Source of the DNA: Bacteroides sp.
GTDB lineage: Bacteria > Bacillota > Clostridia > Oscillospirales > Acutalibacteraceae
Length of the DNA stretch: 64,000 bases
Assembly (NCBI GenBank): GCA_023665085.1
Contig: JAMPEQ010000010.1
Coordinates: 19,313 to 83,312 of the forward strand
Direction: 5' to 3'
Shown: positions 17,987 through 26,929 of the stretch, one piece after another
How the letters are laid out: every line of letters begins with the position of its first letter
How positions within the stretch are numbered: the stretch's first letter is position 1
The notes under the pieces: generated by a model
Told to the model about the DNA's origin: nothing
The model's input: only the letters and a program-made list of their open reading frames with translations
The model's database searches: none
Position numbers and translations under genes: made by a program

Positions 17987-19351
17987 ATGAATAAAAATAT
18001 AAAAAAATTAATTTCACTTCTCACTGCTCTGGTTGTTGTAATCGGAACAATGGCAATGGGGTTTTCTGCATTTGGCGATGATGGTATTGCTATTGATGAG
18101 GTTAATTTTCCTGATTATAATTTCAGAAAAATAATACTGGAAAGATTTGATGAGCCTGATGCAGAAACAGGTAAGGGCGACAAAGTTCTCAGCCTCAGCG
18201 AAAGAGATGACACTTTGATTTCAATATCCGGTATAATAGATGAATATTATGCCGATGAAGATATGGAAATAAAAACTCTTAAGGGAATTGAGTTTTTTAC
18301 TAACCTTACAAATTTGTACTGCGGAAGGATAGGCCTCGAGGAGTTAGATGTTACACAGCTTTCAAAGCTGACTACAATCAGCTGCGGCGGAAATTATCTT
18401 ACTACACTTGATTTAAGCAAAAATTTCAATTTGATTACTGTTCAGTGTTCTGATAATGATTTAGAAGAGTTGATTCTTCCTGAAAACAGTAAAATAAATA
18501 TGCTTCACTGCTATGCAAACAATCTAACATCAATTGATACTAAAAGGCTCAGCAATATTACCGCTTTCAGATGTGACCAGAATAAGCTTACTGAGCTTGA
18601 TTTGACAGGCCTCACAAAACTTACACAGTTAAAATGCTTAAGAAATCATCTGCGAGTTCTCGATTTGAGCCATACAGCGATATCAAATGCTGTAAGAGAT
18701 GATTACAGTCCGCAGAACATTACTGTTGAGGCAGAGCAGTTTCTTGGTGAAATCCGTGTTCCTTTTGCAAACAGCGGTTTAACGTCAAGTAATTATATGG
18801 GCTGCTCTCTTGATGAATATGAAGACTGCTATTTCGATTTTGATTATTTTATAGTATCAGATGTGTCTCAAATCAGTGATGGTATTGATTATGAATGTTA
18901 TCCTAATAAAGAGGATGCAGCAGATATGCTCGTGCATATTGATGTTGAACGTAATTTTTATCAGGTGGATTTCTATGATGATGAGACATGTTCAAATCAT
19001 ATAGGAAGAAGCTTTGCAGATGCGGGCGAAGAGGTTGATACACCAGCAATAACAAACAATCCACAGTGCAAAATATTTGATAAATGGAGCAGTGATCTTA
19101 CAAATGTTAATGAGGACATGAGCGTTTATGCTGTATGGAAGGATAACCACAATTATAAAGCCGTATCTTTAGGCAGTGACGGTGATACGGTTTCAGTTAA
19201 TTGCAGTGATTGCGGCAGCAGCTACACTGTAAGCTTTATTTCAGTTGTAAATTCAAAAACAGGCGATATCAAATTTGATGCGAATGTTGATGTAACAGGT
19301 GACGGATACATTAATGCAAAGGATTATGCGGTTCTGAATAAACTCAGATAA
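17987..19351 (+). CDS. Secreted leucine-rich repeat protein with InlB-like unit and single dockerin-like loop
   Basis: The protein (454 residues) has a signal peptide, then leucine-rich repeats of about 21 residues near 95-240 ('LTTLDLSKNFNLITVQCSDNDL'-like units). An InlB-B-type strand unit follows near 318-380 ('YQVDFYDDETC', 'FDKWSSDLT'). It ends with one calcium-binding loop ('DVTGDGYINAKDYAV'). Type I dockerins normally have two such loops; here the protein stops after one. It lies 13 bases behind the giant Big2 protein with an AGGAGG site, so the two surface proteins are likely co-expressed. A terminator follows. Confidence 0.75.
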   Translation: MNKNIKKLISLLTALVVVIGTMAMGFSAFGDDGIAIDEVNFPDYNFRKIILERFDEPDAETGKGDKVLSLSERDDTLISISGIIDEYYADEDMEIKTLKGIEFFTNLTNLYCGRIGLEELDVTQLSKLTTISCGGNYLTTLDLSKNFNLITVQCSDNDLEELILPENSKINMLHCYANNLTSIDTKRLSNITAFRCDQNKLTELDLTGLTKLTQLKCLRNHLRVLDLSHTAISNAVRDDYSPQNITVEAEQFLGEIRVPFANSGLTSSNYMGCSLDEYEDCYFDFDYFIVSDVSQISDGIDYECYPNKEDAADMLVHIDVERNFYQVDFYDDETCSNHIGRSFADAGEEVDTPAITNNPQCKIFDKWSSDLTNVNEDMSVYAVWKDNHNYKAVSLGSDGDTVSVNCSDCGSSYTVSFISVVNSKTGDIKFDANVDVTGDGYINAKDYAVLNKLR

Positions 19352-19368
19352 TTTTGAGTAAAATTGAT

Positions 19369-19413
19369 GACGGTTTGATGTATGGAATTTCATATATCGG
19401 ACCGTCTTTTTTT
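19369..19413 (+). terminator. Rho-independent terminator after the surface-protein operon
   Basis: GACGGT pairs with ACCGTC, with further pairing in the loop (GTATG region with CATAT), followed by a run of eight T's. It sits 18 bases after the LRR gene stop. Confidence 0.85.
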
Positions 19414-19464
19414 ATACAATTTTATGTAAGCTGTCTAATAAATTCCATTGATTGTAATTATTTC

Positions 19465-19493
19465 TTGCATTACAGGTAAAAATAATATATAAT
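19465..19493 (+). promoter_or_regulatory. Sigma-A promoter of the pgk operon
   Basis: TTGCAT and TATAAT are separated by exactly 17 bases and lie about 50 bases upstream of pgk. Confidence 0.75.
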
Positions 19494-19545
19494 TATATAG
19501 AAATTTCAGCAAATAAAAAATTTTTAATATAGAGAGGTAATAGCA

Positions 19546-20745
19546 ATGGACGCATTAAACAAAAAAACTATTGAAGATATTGACGTAAAAGGCAAAAAAG
19601 TTCTTGCACGTTGTGACTTTAATGTTCCGCTTAAGGATGGCGAAATCACAAACGACAAAAGAATTGTAGCTGCCCTTCCTACTATTAAATATCTTATGGA
19701 AAATGGCGCAAAGGTTATTCTTTGTTCTCATCTTGGCAGACCAAAGGGTGAATACAAGCCTGAATTTTCTCTTGCTCCTGTAGCAAAGAAGCTTTCAGAG
19801 TATCTTGGTGTTGAGGTTAAGCTTGCAGAAGATCCTGAGGTTGTCGGTGAAAATGCTAAGACAATGGCTGCTGAGCTTAAAGACGGCGAGGTTATGCTTC
19901 TTGAAAATGTAAGGTACAGATCAGAAGAAACAAAGAACGAGGAGAACTTCTCAAAAGAGCTTGCTTCTCTTGCAGATATATTTGTAAATGATGCTTTTGG
20001 TACAGCTCACAGAGCTCACTGCTCAACAACAGGTGTTGCAGCATTTCTTCCGGCAGTATGCGGTTATCTTATCCAGAAAGAAATCAAGTTTATGGGTGGT
20101 GCTCTTGCTGAGCCTAAGAGACCTCTTGTTGCAATTCTCGGCGGTGCAAAGGTATCAGATAAAATCGGTGTAATCTCAAATCTTATAGAAAAGTGCGATA
20201 CTATCATTATCGGCGGTGGTATGGCTTATACATTTATGAAATATCTTGGTCACAACATTGGTGACTCTCTTCTTGAGGCTGACTGGGTTGAAAAAGCAGG
20301 CGAAATGATGAAATCTGCTGAGGAAAAGGGTGTTAAGTTCCTTATTCCTGTTGATAACAAGGTTGGTAAAGAGTATGACGAAAATACAGAGTCACAGGTT
20401 GTAAACAGTGATGAAATTCCTGACGGCTGGATGGGACTTGATATCGGTCCTAAGTCACAGAAGATGTTTGCAGATGCTGTTAAGGATGCAGGCACAGTAA
20501 TCTGGAATGGTCCTATGGGTGTTTCAGAGTGGGATAACTTTGCAGCAGGCACAATCTGCGTTGCAAAGGCTGTTGCCGAAAGCGGTGCTATCTCAGTTAT
20601 CGGTGGCGGTGATTCAGTTGCAGCTGTTACAAAGCTTGGATTTGCTGATAAGATGAGCCATATTTCAACAGGCGGCGGTGCTTCTCTTGAATTCCTTGAG
20701 GGTAAGGACTTACCTGGTATCTGTGCTCTTGCAGACAAAGACTAA
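19546..20745 (+). CDS. pgk: Phosphoglycerate kinase
   Basis: The 399-residue enzyme converts 1,3-bisphosphoglycerate and ADP to 3-phosphoglycerate and ATP. It shows the family motifs '[16 protein letters not shown]', 'SHLGRPKGE', '[11 protein letters not shown]' and the C-terminal '[15 protein letters not shown]'. The length is typical. An AGAGAGG ribosome site precedes the ATG. It opens a glycolytic unit with tpiA and gpmI. gapA is encoded separately 5 kb downstream with its own promoter. Confidence 0.98.
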   Translation: MDALNKKTIEDIDVKGKKVLARCDFNVPLKDGEITNDKRIVAALPTIKYLMENGAKVILCSHLGRPKGEYKPEFSLAPVAKKLSEYLGVEVKLAEDPEVVGENAKTMAAELKDGEVMLLENVRYRSEETKNEENFSKELASLADIFVNDAFGTAHRAHCSTTGVAAFLPAVCGYLIQKEIKFMGGALAEPKRPLVAILGGAKVSDKIGVISNLIEKCDTIIIGGGMAYTFMKYLGHNIGDSLLEADWVEKAGEMMKSAEEKGVKFLIPVDNKVGKEYDENTESQVVNSDEIPDGWMGLDIGPKSQKMFADAVKDAGTVIWNGPMGVSEWDNFAAGTICVAKAVAESGAISVIGGGDSVAAVTKLGFADKMSHISTGGGASLEFLEGKDLPGICALADKD

Positions 20746-20786
20746 TTTAGTATTAATAATTATTTTAATAAAAGAGGTATATAGAT

Positions 20787-21554
20787 ATGAACAAAGCTCT
20801 TAGAAAAGCAGTTATCGCAGGTAACTGGAAAATGAACAATACTCCTGCAGAAACAACTGCACTCATCAATGAAATGAAGCCACTTGTTGCTGATGCTGAT
20901 TGTGATGTAATAATCTGTGCTCCTTTCGTTGATCTTCAGGCTGCTCTTGATGCTGCAGAGGGATCAAATATTATGATTGGTGCAGAAAACTGTCACTGGG
21001 CTGCAAGCGGTGCTTTTACTGCTGAGGTTTCAGCTCCTATGCTTAAGGCAATGGGTGTTCCTTATGTTATTATCGGTCACAGCGAAAGAAGACAGTATTT
21101 CGGTGAAACCGATGTTACTGTAAATAAAAGAGTTCGTGCAGCTCTTGACAACGGCTTAAAGGTAATCCTTTGCGTTGGCGAGGTTCTTGACGAAAGAGAG
21201 CAGGGCGTAACCTTTGAGGTTGTTGGTATGCAGACAAAGATTGCTCTTCAGGGTGTAACTGCTGAGGAACTCAAAAATGTAATTATTGCTTATGAGCCTG
21301 TATGGGCTATCGGCACAGGTAAAACTGCAACTGCTGATCAGGCAGACGAAGTAAACGGTTATATTCGTCAGGTTATCGCTGAGCTTTATGATCAGGCTGC
21401 TGCTGATGCTTTTGTTGTTCAGTACGGTGGTTCTATGAATGCTAAGAATGCCGATGAGCTTCTTGCAAAAGAGAATGTTGACGGTGGTCTTATCGGCGGT
21501 GCTTCATTGAAGGCTGAGGATTTCTCAATCATCGTAAAAGCTGCAAGCAAATAA
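20787..21554 (+). CDS. tpiA: Triosephosphate isomerase
   Basis: The 255-residue enzyme interconverts dihydroxyacetone phosphate and glyceraldehyde 3-phosphate. Visible motifs are 'AGNWKMNNTP' (catalytic Lys), 'IGHSERRQYFGE' (catalytic His), 'AYEPVWAIGTGKTA' (catalytic Glu and flexible loop) and 'VQYGGSMNAKN'. It follows pgk by about 40 bases and has an AGAGG ribosome site. A G/C hairpin lies between it and gpmI. Confidence 0.98.
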   Translation: MNKALRKAVIAGNWKMNNTPAETTALINEMKPLVADADCDVIICAPFVDLQAALDAAEGSNIMIGAENCHWAASGAFTAEVSAPMLKAMGVPYVIIGHSERRQYFGETDVTVNKRVRAALDNGLKVILCVGEVLDEREQGVTFEVVGMQTKIALQGVTAEELKNVIIAYEPVWAIGTGKTATADQADEVNGYIRQVIAELYDQAAADAFVVQYGGSMNAKNADELLAKENVDGGLIGGASLKAEDFSIIVKAASK

Positions 21555-21577
21555 AAACAGTTAGATAAAAATTTATT

Positions 21578-21599
21578 TGGGTGGGTTAATTCCCACCCA
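21578..21599 (+). other. GC hairpin between tpiA and gpmI
   Basis: TGGGTGGG (21578-21585) and CCCACCCA (21592-21599) form a perfect 8-base stem with a TTAATT loop. Only three T's follow, so it could partly terminate or protect the upstream pgk-tpiA message rather than stop transcription fully. Confidence 0.6.
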
Positions 21600-21633
21600 T
21601 TTAACTATGGAAACTACGGAGGATTTTATAATT

Positions 21634-23169
21634 ATGAAAAAGCCTGTTGTGCTTTGTATTATGGATGGTTTCGGCAAAAATGACAGTGATTACGGCAACG
21701 CTGTTGCGGCTGCAAACAAAGTTAATTTAGACAAAATAATGGCTTCAAATCCTTACACTTATATTGGTGCTTCCGGACTTGATGTTGGTTTGCCTGACGG
21801 ACAGATGGGTAACTCAGAGGTTGGGCATACAAATATCGGTGCAGGAAGAATTGTATATCAGGAGCTTACAAGAATTACAAAGTCTATTGAAGACGGTGAC
21901 TTTTTTGATAACGAAGCTATGAGAACAGCTGTTCAGAATGCTATTGATAACAAAACATCACTTCATCTTATGGGACTTATGAGTGATGGCGGTGTTCATT
22001 CTCACAATTCTCATATCTGGGCAATTGTTGAGCTTGCTAAAAAAATGGGACTTGAAAAGGTATATCTGCATTGCATTATGGACGGACGTGATGTTCCCCC
22101 CACAAGCGGTAAGGATTTTGTTGCTGATGCAATCAGCAAGCTTAATGAAATCGGTGTCGGCAAGATTGCTACAGTAGTCGGCAGATATTACGCAATGGAC
22201 AGAGATAATAACTGGGACAGAGTTAAGAAAGCTTATGATGCACTTGTGTTTGGAAAGGGCATTCAGACTGATGATCCGGTAAAGGCTATTGAAGAGTCAT
22301 ATGAAAAGGTTGATGCAGATGGTAAAAATGTTACTGATGAATTCATTGAGCCTACAGTATGCCTTGAAAATGAGGGCAGAGTAAGTGAGAATGACAGTGT
22401 TGTTTTCTTCAACTTCCGTCCTGACAGAGCAAGAGAAATTACAAGAACTTTTGTTGACGATGATTTCAGTGGTTTTGAAAGAGACCGTATTCCTGTAACA
22501 TATGTATGTATGACACAGTATGATGCAACAATGCCTAACGTATTAGTTGCTTTTAAGCCGCAGAGCCTTGCTAATACTCTTGGTGAGTATCTTGCAAATA
22601 ACAATATGACTCAGCTTCGTATTGCAGAAACAGAGAAGTATGCTCATGTAACATTCTTCTTCAACGGCGGTGTTGAGGCTGTAAATGAGGGTGAGGACAG
22701 AATTCTTATTCCTTCACCCAAGGTTGCTACTTATGATATGAAACCTGAGATGAGTGCGTATGAGGTTTCAGAAAAGCTTGATGAAGCTGTTCTTTCAGGT
22801 AAATATGATGTTGTTATTGTAAACTTTGCTAACTGCGATATGGTTGGTCATACAGGTATCTTTGATGCAGCAGTAAGTGCTGTTGAGGCGGTTGATAAGT
22901 GTGTCGGCTCACTCTATGATGCAGTTATAAAAATGGGTGGTTGCCTGTTCATTACAGCAGACCATGGTAATGCTGATATAATGATGGAACAGGACGGCTC
23001 GCCGTTTACTGCTCATACAACAAATCCTGTACCATTTGTTGCAGCAAACTGCGGTGACAATGTGGAACTCAGAGAGGGCGGAAAGCTTTGTGACATTGCT
23101 CCGACAATGCTAAAAATGCTTGGTCTCCCTCAGCCTGAAGAAATGACAGGTGTATCATTGATAAAGTAA
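21634..23169 (+). CDS. gpmI: 2,3-bisphosphoglycerate-independent phosphoglycerate mutase
   Basis: The enzyme interconverts 3- and 2-phosphoglycerate using two manganese ions. The alkaline-phosphatase-fold motifs are present: 'IMDGFG', the catalytic Ser in 'MGNSEVGHTNIGAGR', 'HIMDGRDV'-like 'HCIMDGRDVPP', 'VNFANCDMVGHTG' and 'TADHGNAD'. I start at the ATG at 21634, behind GGAGG, which gives 511 residues, the normal family length. An upstream in-frame ATG would add an unlikely 19 residues. A hairpin with a T-run closes the glycolytic unit. Confidence 0.97.
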   Translation: MKKPVVLCIMDGFGKNDSDYGNAVAAANKVNLDKIMASNPYTYIGASGLDVGLPDGQMGNSEVGHTNIGAGRIVYQELTRITKSIEDGDFFDNEAMRTAVQNAIDNKTSLHLMGLMSDGGVHSHNSHIWAIVELAKKMGLEKVYLHCIMDGRDVPPTSGKDFVADAISKLNEIGVGKIATVVGRYYAMDRDNNWDRVKKAYDALVFGKGIQTDDPVKAIEESYEKVDADGKNVTDEFIEPTVCLENEGRVSENDSVVFFNFRPDRAREITRTFVDDDFSGFERDRIPVTYVCMTQYDATMPNVLVAFKPQSLANTLGEYLANNNMTQLRIAETEKYAHVTFFFNGGVEAVNEGEDRILIPSPKVATYDMKPEMSAYEVSEKLDEAVLSGKYDVVIVNFANCDMVGHTGIFDAAVSAVEAVDKCVGSLYDAVIKMGGCLFITADHGNADIMMEQDGSPFTAHTTNPVPFVAANCGDNVELREGGKLCDIAPTMLKMLGLPQPEEMTGVSLIK

Positions 23170-23173
23170 ATTA

Positions 23174-23202
23174 AAGGACCGATTATTCGGTCCTTGTTTT
23201 TT
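23174..23202 (+). terminator. Rho-independent terminator after gpmI
   Basis: AAGGACCG and CGGTCCTT form an 8-base stem with an ATTATT loop, followed by G and six T's. Confidence 0.9.
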
Positions 23203-23215
23203 AGAGGAATATTTA

Positions 23216-23968
23216 ATGGATAATACAAAAAAGTTCAGCGGAAGAGCAGAGAATTATACTAAAGGCAGACCGGGATATCCACAGGCTTTGATTGACAGCT
23301 TGTACAATAGTTATGGCTTTTCAGCTGATTGTACGATTGCTGATATAGGTGCAGGTACAGGAAAATTTTCAAGGCCTTTTTTGGAGATGGGCAGTATAGT
23401 TTATCTTGTCGAGCCTAACGATGATATGCGCATTACCGCTGAAAAAGAGCTTTCCATATATAAAAATGCTATTTTCATCAACGGCAGTGCCGATATGACA
23501 GGTCTTGACGATTGTTCAGTGAATTTTGTTACGGCGGCGCAAGCGTTTCACTGGTTTGATGCTGATAAATTCAAAAATGAATGCAAACGAATATTAAAGC
23601 CTGACGGAAAAGTTATTCTTGTATGGAACACCCGTGATATGAGCAGCGATTTTAATATTGAGAGTTATGAGGTTTACAGGAAATACTGCCCTGAATTTAA
23701 AGGCTATCATGGTGGAATGAAGGATGATGATCAGCGTATTTTTGAATTTTTTAATAATTCTTATGAGAAATCTGTATTTGAAAATCCCGTTGCATTTACC
23801 AAAGATAGATTTATAACAAGAAGTTTGTCAGCCTCATATTCACTTAAAAGCGGAGACAATAACTTTGATAACTATATTAGAGATTTGGAAACAGTGTTTG
23901 ACAAGTTCAGTAAAAATGATGTTGTCATAATGAAAAATAATACGACTGCTTATATTGGAACAGTTTAA
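23216..23968 (+). CDS. Class I SAM-dependent methyltransferase, substrate unknown
   Basis: The 250-residue protein has the Rossmann-type SAM motif 'ADIGAGTGKFSRPF' (motif I), an acidic residue after strand 2 ('YLVEPNDDM') and 'FVTAAQAFHWFD', all typical of the UbiE/COQ5-like family. The start is ATG with AGAGGAA upstream. The stop overlaps an ATG of the next frame by one base, and the HAD phosphatase gene follows, so the two are probably co-transcribed. The substrate cannot be deduced. Confidence 0.85.
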   Translation: MDNTKKFSGRAENYTKGRPGYPQALIDSLYNSYGFSADCTIADIGAGTGKFSRPFLEMGSIVYLVEPNDDMRITAEKELSIYKNAIFINGSADMTGLDDCSVNFVTAAQAFHWFDADKFKNECKRILKPDGKVILVWNTRDMSSDFNIESYEVYRKYCPEFKGYHGGMKDDDQRIFEFFNNSYEKSVFENPVAFTKDRFITRSLSASYSLKSGDNNFDNYIRDLETVFDKFSKNDVVIMKNNTTAYIGTV

Positions 23969-23988
23969 TGATTAAATGGAGAAATACT

Positions 23989-24645
23989 ATGAAAAATTAT
24001 GATGTGATTTTATTTGACCTTGACGGAACATTGACAGACTCGTCACCCGGAATTATAAACTCAATTTTATACGCCTTGAAAAAGTATAATATCAGTGTTA
24101 AAAGCACAGATGAGCTTAGAAAATTTCTTGGTCCTCCTCTTCATGATTCCTTTAGAGAATTTTATGGATTTGATGATGAAAAGGCTATAGAGGCTATCTC
24201 ATTTTATCGTGAGTATTTCAGCACTAAAGGACTTTTGGAAAATACTGTTTATGACGGAATACCGAAGCTTTTGCAAAATTTGAAGAACAGCGGTAAACGA
24301 CTTCTTCTTGCAACCTCAAAACCACAGGAATTTACTGATAGAATTATGAATAATTTTGATCTTACAAAATATTTTGAATTTATTGCAGGCTCAAATATGG
24401 ATGGTACAAGGTCAAAAAAGGCTGAGGTAATCGAATATGCGCTTAATTGCTGTGATATTACAGATAAGTCAAATGTTGTAATGATTGGTGACAGAAAGCA
24501 TGATATTATCGGTGCTGAAACAGCAGGCATTGACTCCATCGGTGTTGAATATGGTTATGGTGACTATGATGAGCTCTGTTCAGCGGGAGCAACATATATT
24601 GCAAAAACTGTTGAGGATTTGGAAAACTTACTAAATAATCAGTGA
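23989..24645 (+). CDS. HAD-superfamily phosphatase (phosphoglycolate-phosphatase-like)
   Basis: The 218-residue protein has the four HAD motifs: 'LFDLDGTLTDS' (nucleophile Asp and acid/base Asp), 'LLATSKP' (motif II), Lys in 'SKKAEVIEYAL' (motif III) and 'VMIGDRKHDIIGAETAG' (motif IV). The helical cap after motif I is the Gph/PpaX type. The ATG at 23989 has GGAG upstream; an ATG at 23968 overlaps the preceding stop but lacks a site. The substrate is unknown. Confidence 0.88.
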   Translation: MKNYDVILFDLDGTLTDSSPGIINSILYALKKYNISVKSTDELRKFLGPPLHDSFREFYGFDDEKAIEAISFYREYFSTKGLLENTVYDGIPKLLQNLKNSGKRLLLATSKPQEFTDRIMNNFDLTKYFEFIAGSNMDGTRSKKAEVIEYALNCCDITDKSNVVMIGDRKHDIIGAETAGIDSIGVEYGYGDYDELCSAGATYIAKTVEDLENLLNNQ

Positions 24646-24685
24646 GGCAAATAGTATAAATTAGTATATTTTTTGGAGAATAATT

Positions 24686-24994
24686 ATGAGAATTTATAAT
24701 AAGTTAGTTCGTGATAATATTCCTGATATAATTAAATCAACAGGTGAAACTGCACATATAAGAATGCTGAATGACGACGAATATATACCAGAACTTGAGA
24801 AAAAATTGCAGGAAGAGGTTAATGAATATCTTGAAAGCAGAGATATAACTGAGCTTGCAGATGTTTTAGAGGTTATTGAGGCACTTGCAAAGGTGCACGG
24901 CAGAAGTCTTGATGATATTTTGAAGATAAAAAAAGCTAAATGCGTAAAAAATGGTGCGTTCAATGATAAAATATTTCTAATTGAGGTTGAGTAA
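24686..24994 (+). CDS. MazG-like nucleoside triphosphate pyrophosphohydrolase
   Basis: The 102-residue all-helical protein has the start 'YNKLVRDNIPDIIK', the metal-binding 'EEVNEYLE' and 'ELADVLEVIEALA' helices, and 'KKAKCVKNGAF'. These are typical of the COG4997 group of MazG-like NTP pyrophosphatases. Members are often labelled phosphoribosyl-ATP pyrophosphohydrolase, but no his genes are nearby, so a house-cleaning role on nucleotides is more likely. A GGAG site precedes the ATG. Confidence 0.85.
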   Translation: MRIYNKLVRDNIPDIIKSTGETAHIRMLNDDEYIPELEKKLQEEVNEYLESRDITELADVLEVIEALAKVHGRSLDDILKIKKAKCVKNGAFNDKIFLIEVE

Positions 24995-25058
24995 TAGTTT
25001 GATTTTATGATAATGTCGATGACAATTGCTGAAATTTGCGGTGATTATATCTGTTCGA

Positions 25059-25076
25059 CAGTTAAAATATTAACTA
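25059..25076. promoter_or_regulatory. Rex-like redox operator upstream of gapA
   Basis: The sequence CAGTTAA-AATA-TTAACTA matches the clostridial Rex consensus TTGTTAA-N4-TTAACAA at all core positions (GTTAA and TTAAC), with three outer mismatches. It ends 15 bases before the gapA -35 box. Rex senses NADH/NAD+ and commonly controls gap in Clostridia. The match is short, so the call is tentative. Confidence 0.35.
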
Positions 25077-25091
25077 TAAGAAAAAAGTATA

Positions 25092-25163
25092 TTGACATTC
25101 TTTTTGTATAAAGTGTAAAATTTACAAATTTTTCTTGATTATCTATGTAAAACAGTATAAAAT
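25092..25163 (+). promoter_or_regulatory. Tandem promoters for gapA
   Basis: The first candidate is TTGACA (25092-25097) and TAAAAT (25116-25121) with an 18-base spacer. A second is TTGATT (25135-25140) and TAAAAT (25158-25163) with a 17-base spacer. Both are consistent with strong expression of gapA. Confidence 0.6.
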
Positions 25164-25215
25164 AATAGCGTATAAAAGCAATTTTATAAATAATTTTTTG
25201 TGGAGGTATTTTCCA

Positions 25216-26229
25216 ATGGTAAAAGTTGCTATTAATGGTTTCGGCCGTATCGGTCGTCTTGCTTTCCGTCAGATGTTTGGCGCAGAAGGCTACGAAGTTG
25301 TTGCTATCAACGATCTTACAAGCCCTAAGATGCTTGCTCATCTTTTAAAGTATGATTCATCACAGGGTAAGTATGCTCTTGCTGATACAGTATCAGCTAC
25401 AGATGATTCTATCATCGTTGATGGTAAAGAAATTAAGATTTATGCTAAGGCTGACGCTACAGAGCTTCCTTGGGGTGAGCTTGGTGTTGACGTTGTTCTT
25501 GAGTGCACAGGCTTCTACTGCTCAAAAGAGAAGGCTTCAGCTCACGTTAAGGCCGGTGCTCGCAAGGTTGTTATTTCTGCTCCTGCAGGCAATGATCTTC
25601 CAACAATCGTTTACAATGTAAACCACGAAGAGCTTACAGCTGAGGATAAAGTTATTTCTGCTGCATCTTGCACAACTAACTGTCTTGCTCCTATGGCTAA
25701 GGCTCTCAATGATTTCGCTGAAATTCAGAGCGGTATCATGTGCACAATCCATGCTTACACAGGTGATCAGATGACTCTTGACGGTCCTCAGAGAAAGGGT
25801 GACCTTCGTCGTTCAAGAGCTGCTGCTGTAAATATCGTTCCTAACTCAACAGGTGCTGCAAAGGCTATCGGTCTTGTTATTCCTGAGCTTAACGGCAAGC
25901 TTATTGGTTCTGCACAGAGAGTTCCTACTCCAACAGGTTCAACAACAATTCTTACTGCTGTTGTTAAGGGCAAGGATGTTACTGTTGATGGCATCAACGC
26001 TGCAATGAAGGCTGCTGCTACAGAGTCATTCGGTTACAACACAGATGAAATCGTATCTTCAGATATCGTTGGTATGAGATATGGTTCTCTCTTCGATGCT
26101 ACTCAGACAATGGTTCTTCCAATTGCTGAGGATCTCTATGAGGTTCAGGTTGTTTCTTGGTATGATAATGAGAACAGCTACACTTCACAGATGGTTCGTA
26201 CAATCAAGTACTTCTCAGAGCTTGGTTAA
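25216..26229 (+). CDS. gapA: Glyceraldehyde-3-phosphate dehydrogenase
   Basis: The enzyme oxidises glyceraldehyde 3-phosphate to 1,3-bisphosphoglycerate with NAD. It has the NAD-binding start '[16 protein letters not shown]', the catalytic Cys in '[12 protein letters not shown]' and the C-terminal '[13 protein letters not shown]'. I start at the ATG at 25216 behind GGAGG, giving 337 residues, the usual size. Codon use is biased toward that of highly expressed genes, as in pgk and tpiA. It is a single-gene unit with its own promoters, a possible Rex site and a strong terminator. Confidence 0.98.
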   Translation: MVKVAINGFGRIGRLAFRQMFGAEGYEVVAINDLTSPKMLAHLLKYDSSQGKYALADTVSATDDSIIVDGKEIKIYAKADATELPWGELGVDVVLECTGFYCSKEKASAHVKAGARKVVISAPAGNDLPTIVYNVNHEELTAEDKVISAASCTTNCLAPMAKALNDFAEIQSGIMCTIHAYTGDQMTLDGPQRKGDLRRSRAAAVNIVPNSTGAAKAIGLVIPELNGKLIGSAQRVPTPTGSTTILTAVVKGKDVTVDGINAAMKAAATESFGYNTDEIVSSDIVGMRYGSLFDATQTMVLPIAEDLYEVQVVSWYDNENSYTSQMVRTIKYFSELG

Positions 26230-26262
26230 TAGATACCGAACAAAGAAATTATATACACAAAG

Positions 26263-26290
26263 AAAGGCTTGGATTTCTCCAAGCCTTTTG
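26263..26290 (+). terminator. Rho-independent terminator after gapA
   Basis: AAAGGCTTGG and CCAAGCCTTT form a perfect 10-base stem with a 6-base loop, followed by TTGTTTATTTATTT. It also lies just past the end of the convergent minus-strand gene and may serve both. Confidence 0.85.
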
Positions 26291-26295
26291 TTTAT

Positions 26296-26901
26296 TTATT
26301 TGCATAATTTATATAGATAATCTATATATTTGTCATTGCTCTTTTTCAGCTTTATAATATGAAAAACAATAAGTGCCACAGGTATAAGCAATATCAGACA
26401 TATTGCCTTTTTGCTGAGAATTATTAAAACTAAAAATAATATGGTAATAAGTAATGGAAAAAATGTAAATGCCGCAATCTGTTCTCTTTTATAATCCTTA
26501 ACAGCTTTATCAATAGTTTCCTTTGTATAAATCGGTGATGTGCTTAAAGGCAATTTATTGTGGCTTAATGCAAACATCATATGACCTCTCTGCCAGCTTT
26601 CGATAACTATGCTGTTATCGCATTCAAGTTCTAAATATGCTTTTGTAGGCAGATAAATATGATTTTTTATGCCTTCAATCTCTATTGCCTCCATTAGCAC
26701 TAATGGAATTGAAATGATGAAAGCCAACACAAAACTGAGTGCATTATTATCATTTCTGTCATCCTCATATACTTCAATTAATGCAGTATCTTTGTCAATT
26801 TCAATGCTTTTCGATTTATTGATGTCAATGAATATCTGCTGATTATCAATTGATATTTTTAACGGAGAGTCAGAATTATTTTGAAAGTTAATGTTTTTCA
26901 T
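26296..26901 (-). CDS. Unknown membrane protein
   Basis: I do not recognise a family for this 201-residue protein. The first 50 residues are polar and beta-like. A hydrophobic segment lies near 54-75, a beta-rich polar region near 80-125, and two adjacent hydrophobic segments near 140-182. A basic tail follows. A GAAAGGGA site precedes the ATG. It lies 29 bases downstream of galM on the same strand and may be transcribed with it, without an obvious functional link. Confidence 0.6.
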   Translation of the reverse strand: MKNINFQNNSDSPLKISIDNQQIFIDINKSKSIEIDKDTALIEVYEDDRNDNNALSFVLAFIISIPLVLMEAIEIEGIKNHIYLPTKAYLELECDNSIVIESWQRGHMMFALSHNKLPLSTSPIYTKETIDKAVKDYKREQIAAFTFFPLLITILFLVLIILSKKAICLILLIPVALIVFHIIKLKKSNDKYIDYLYKLCK

Positions 26902-26929
26902 ACATCTTCGTCCCTTTCAGACTGTTTGA

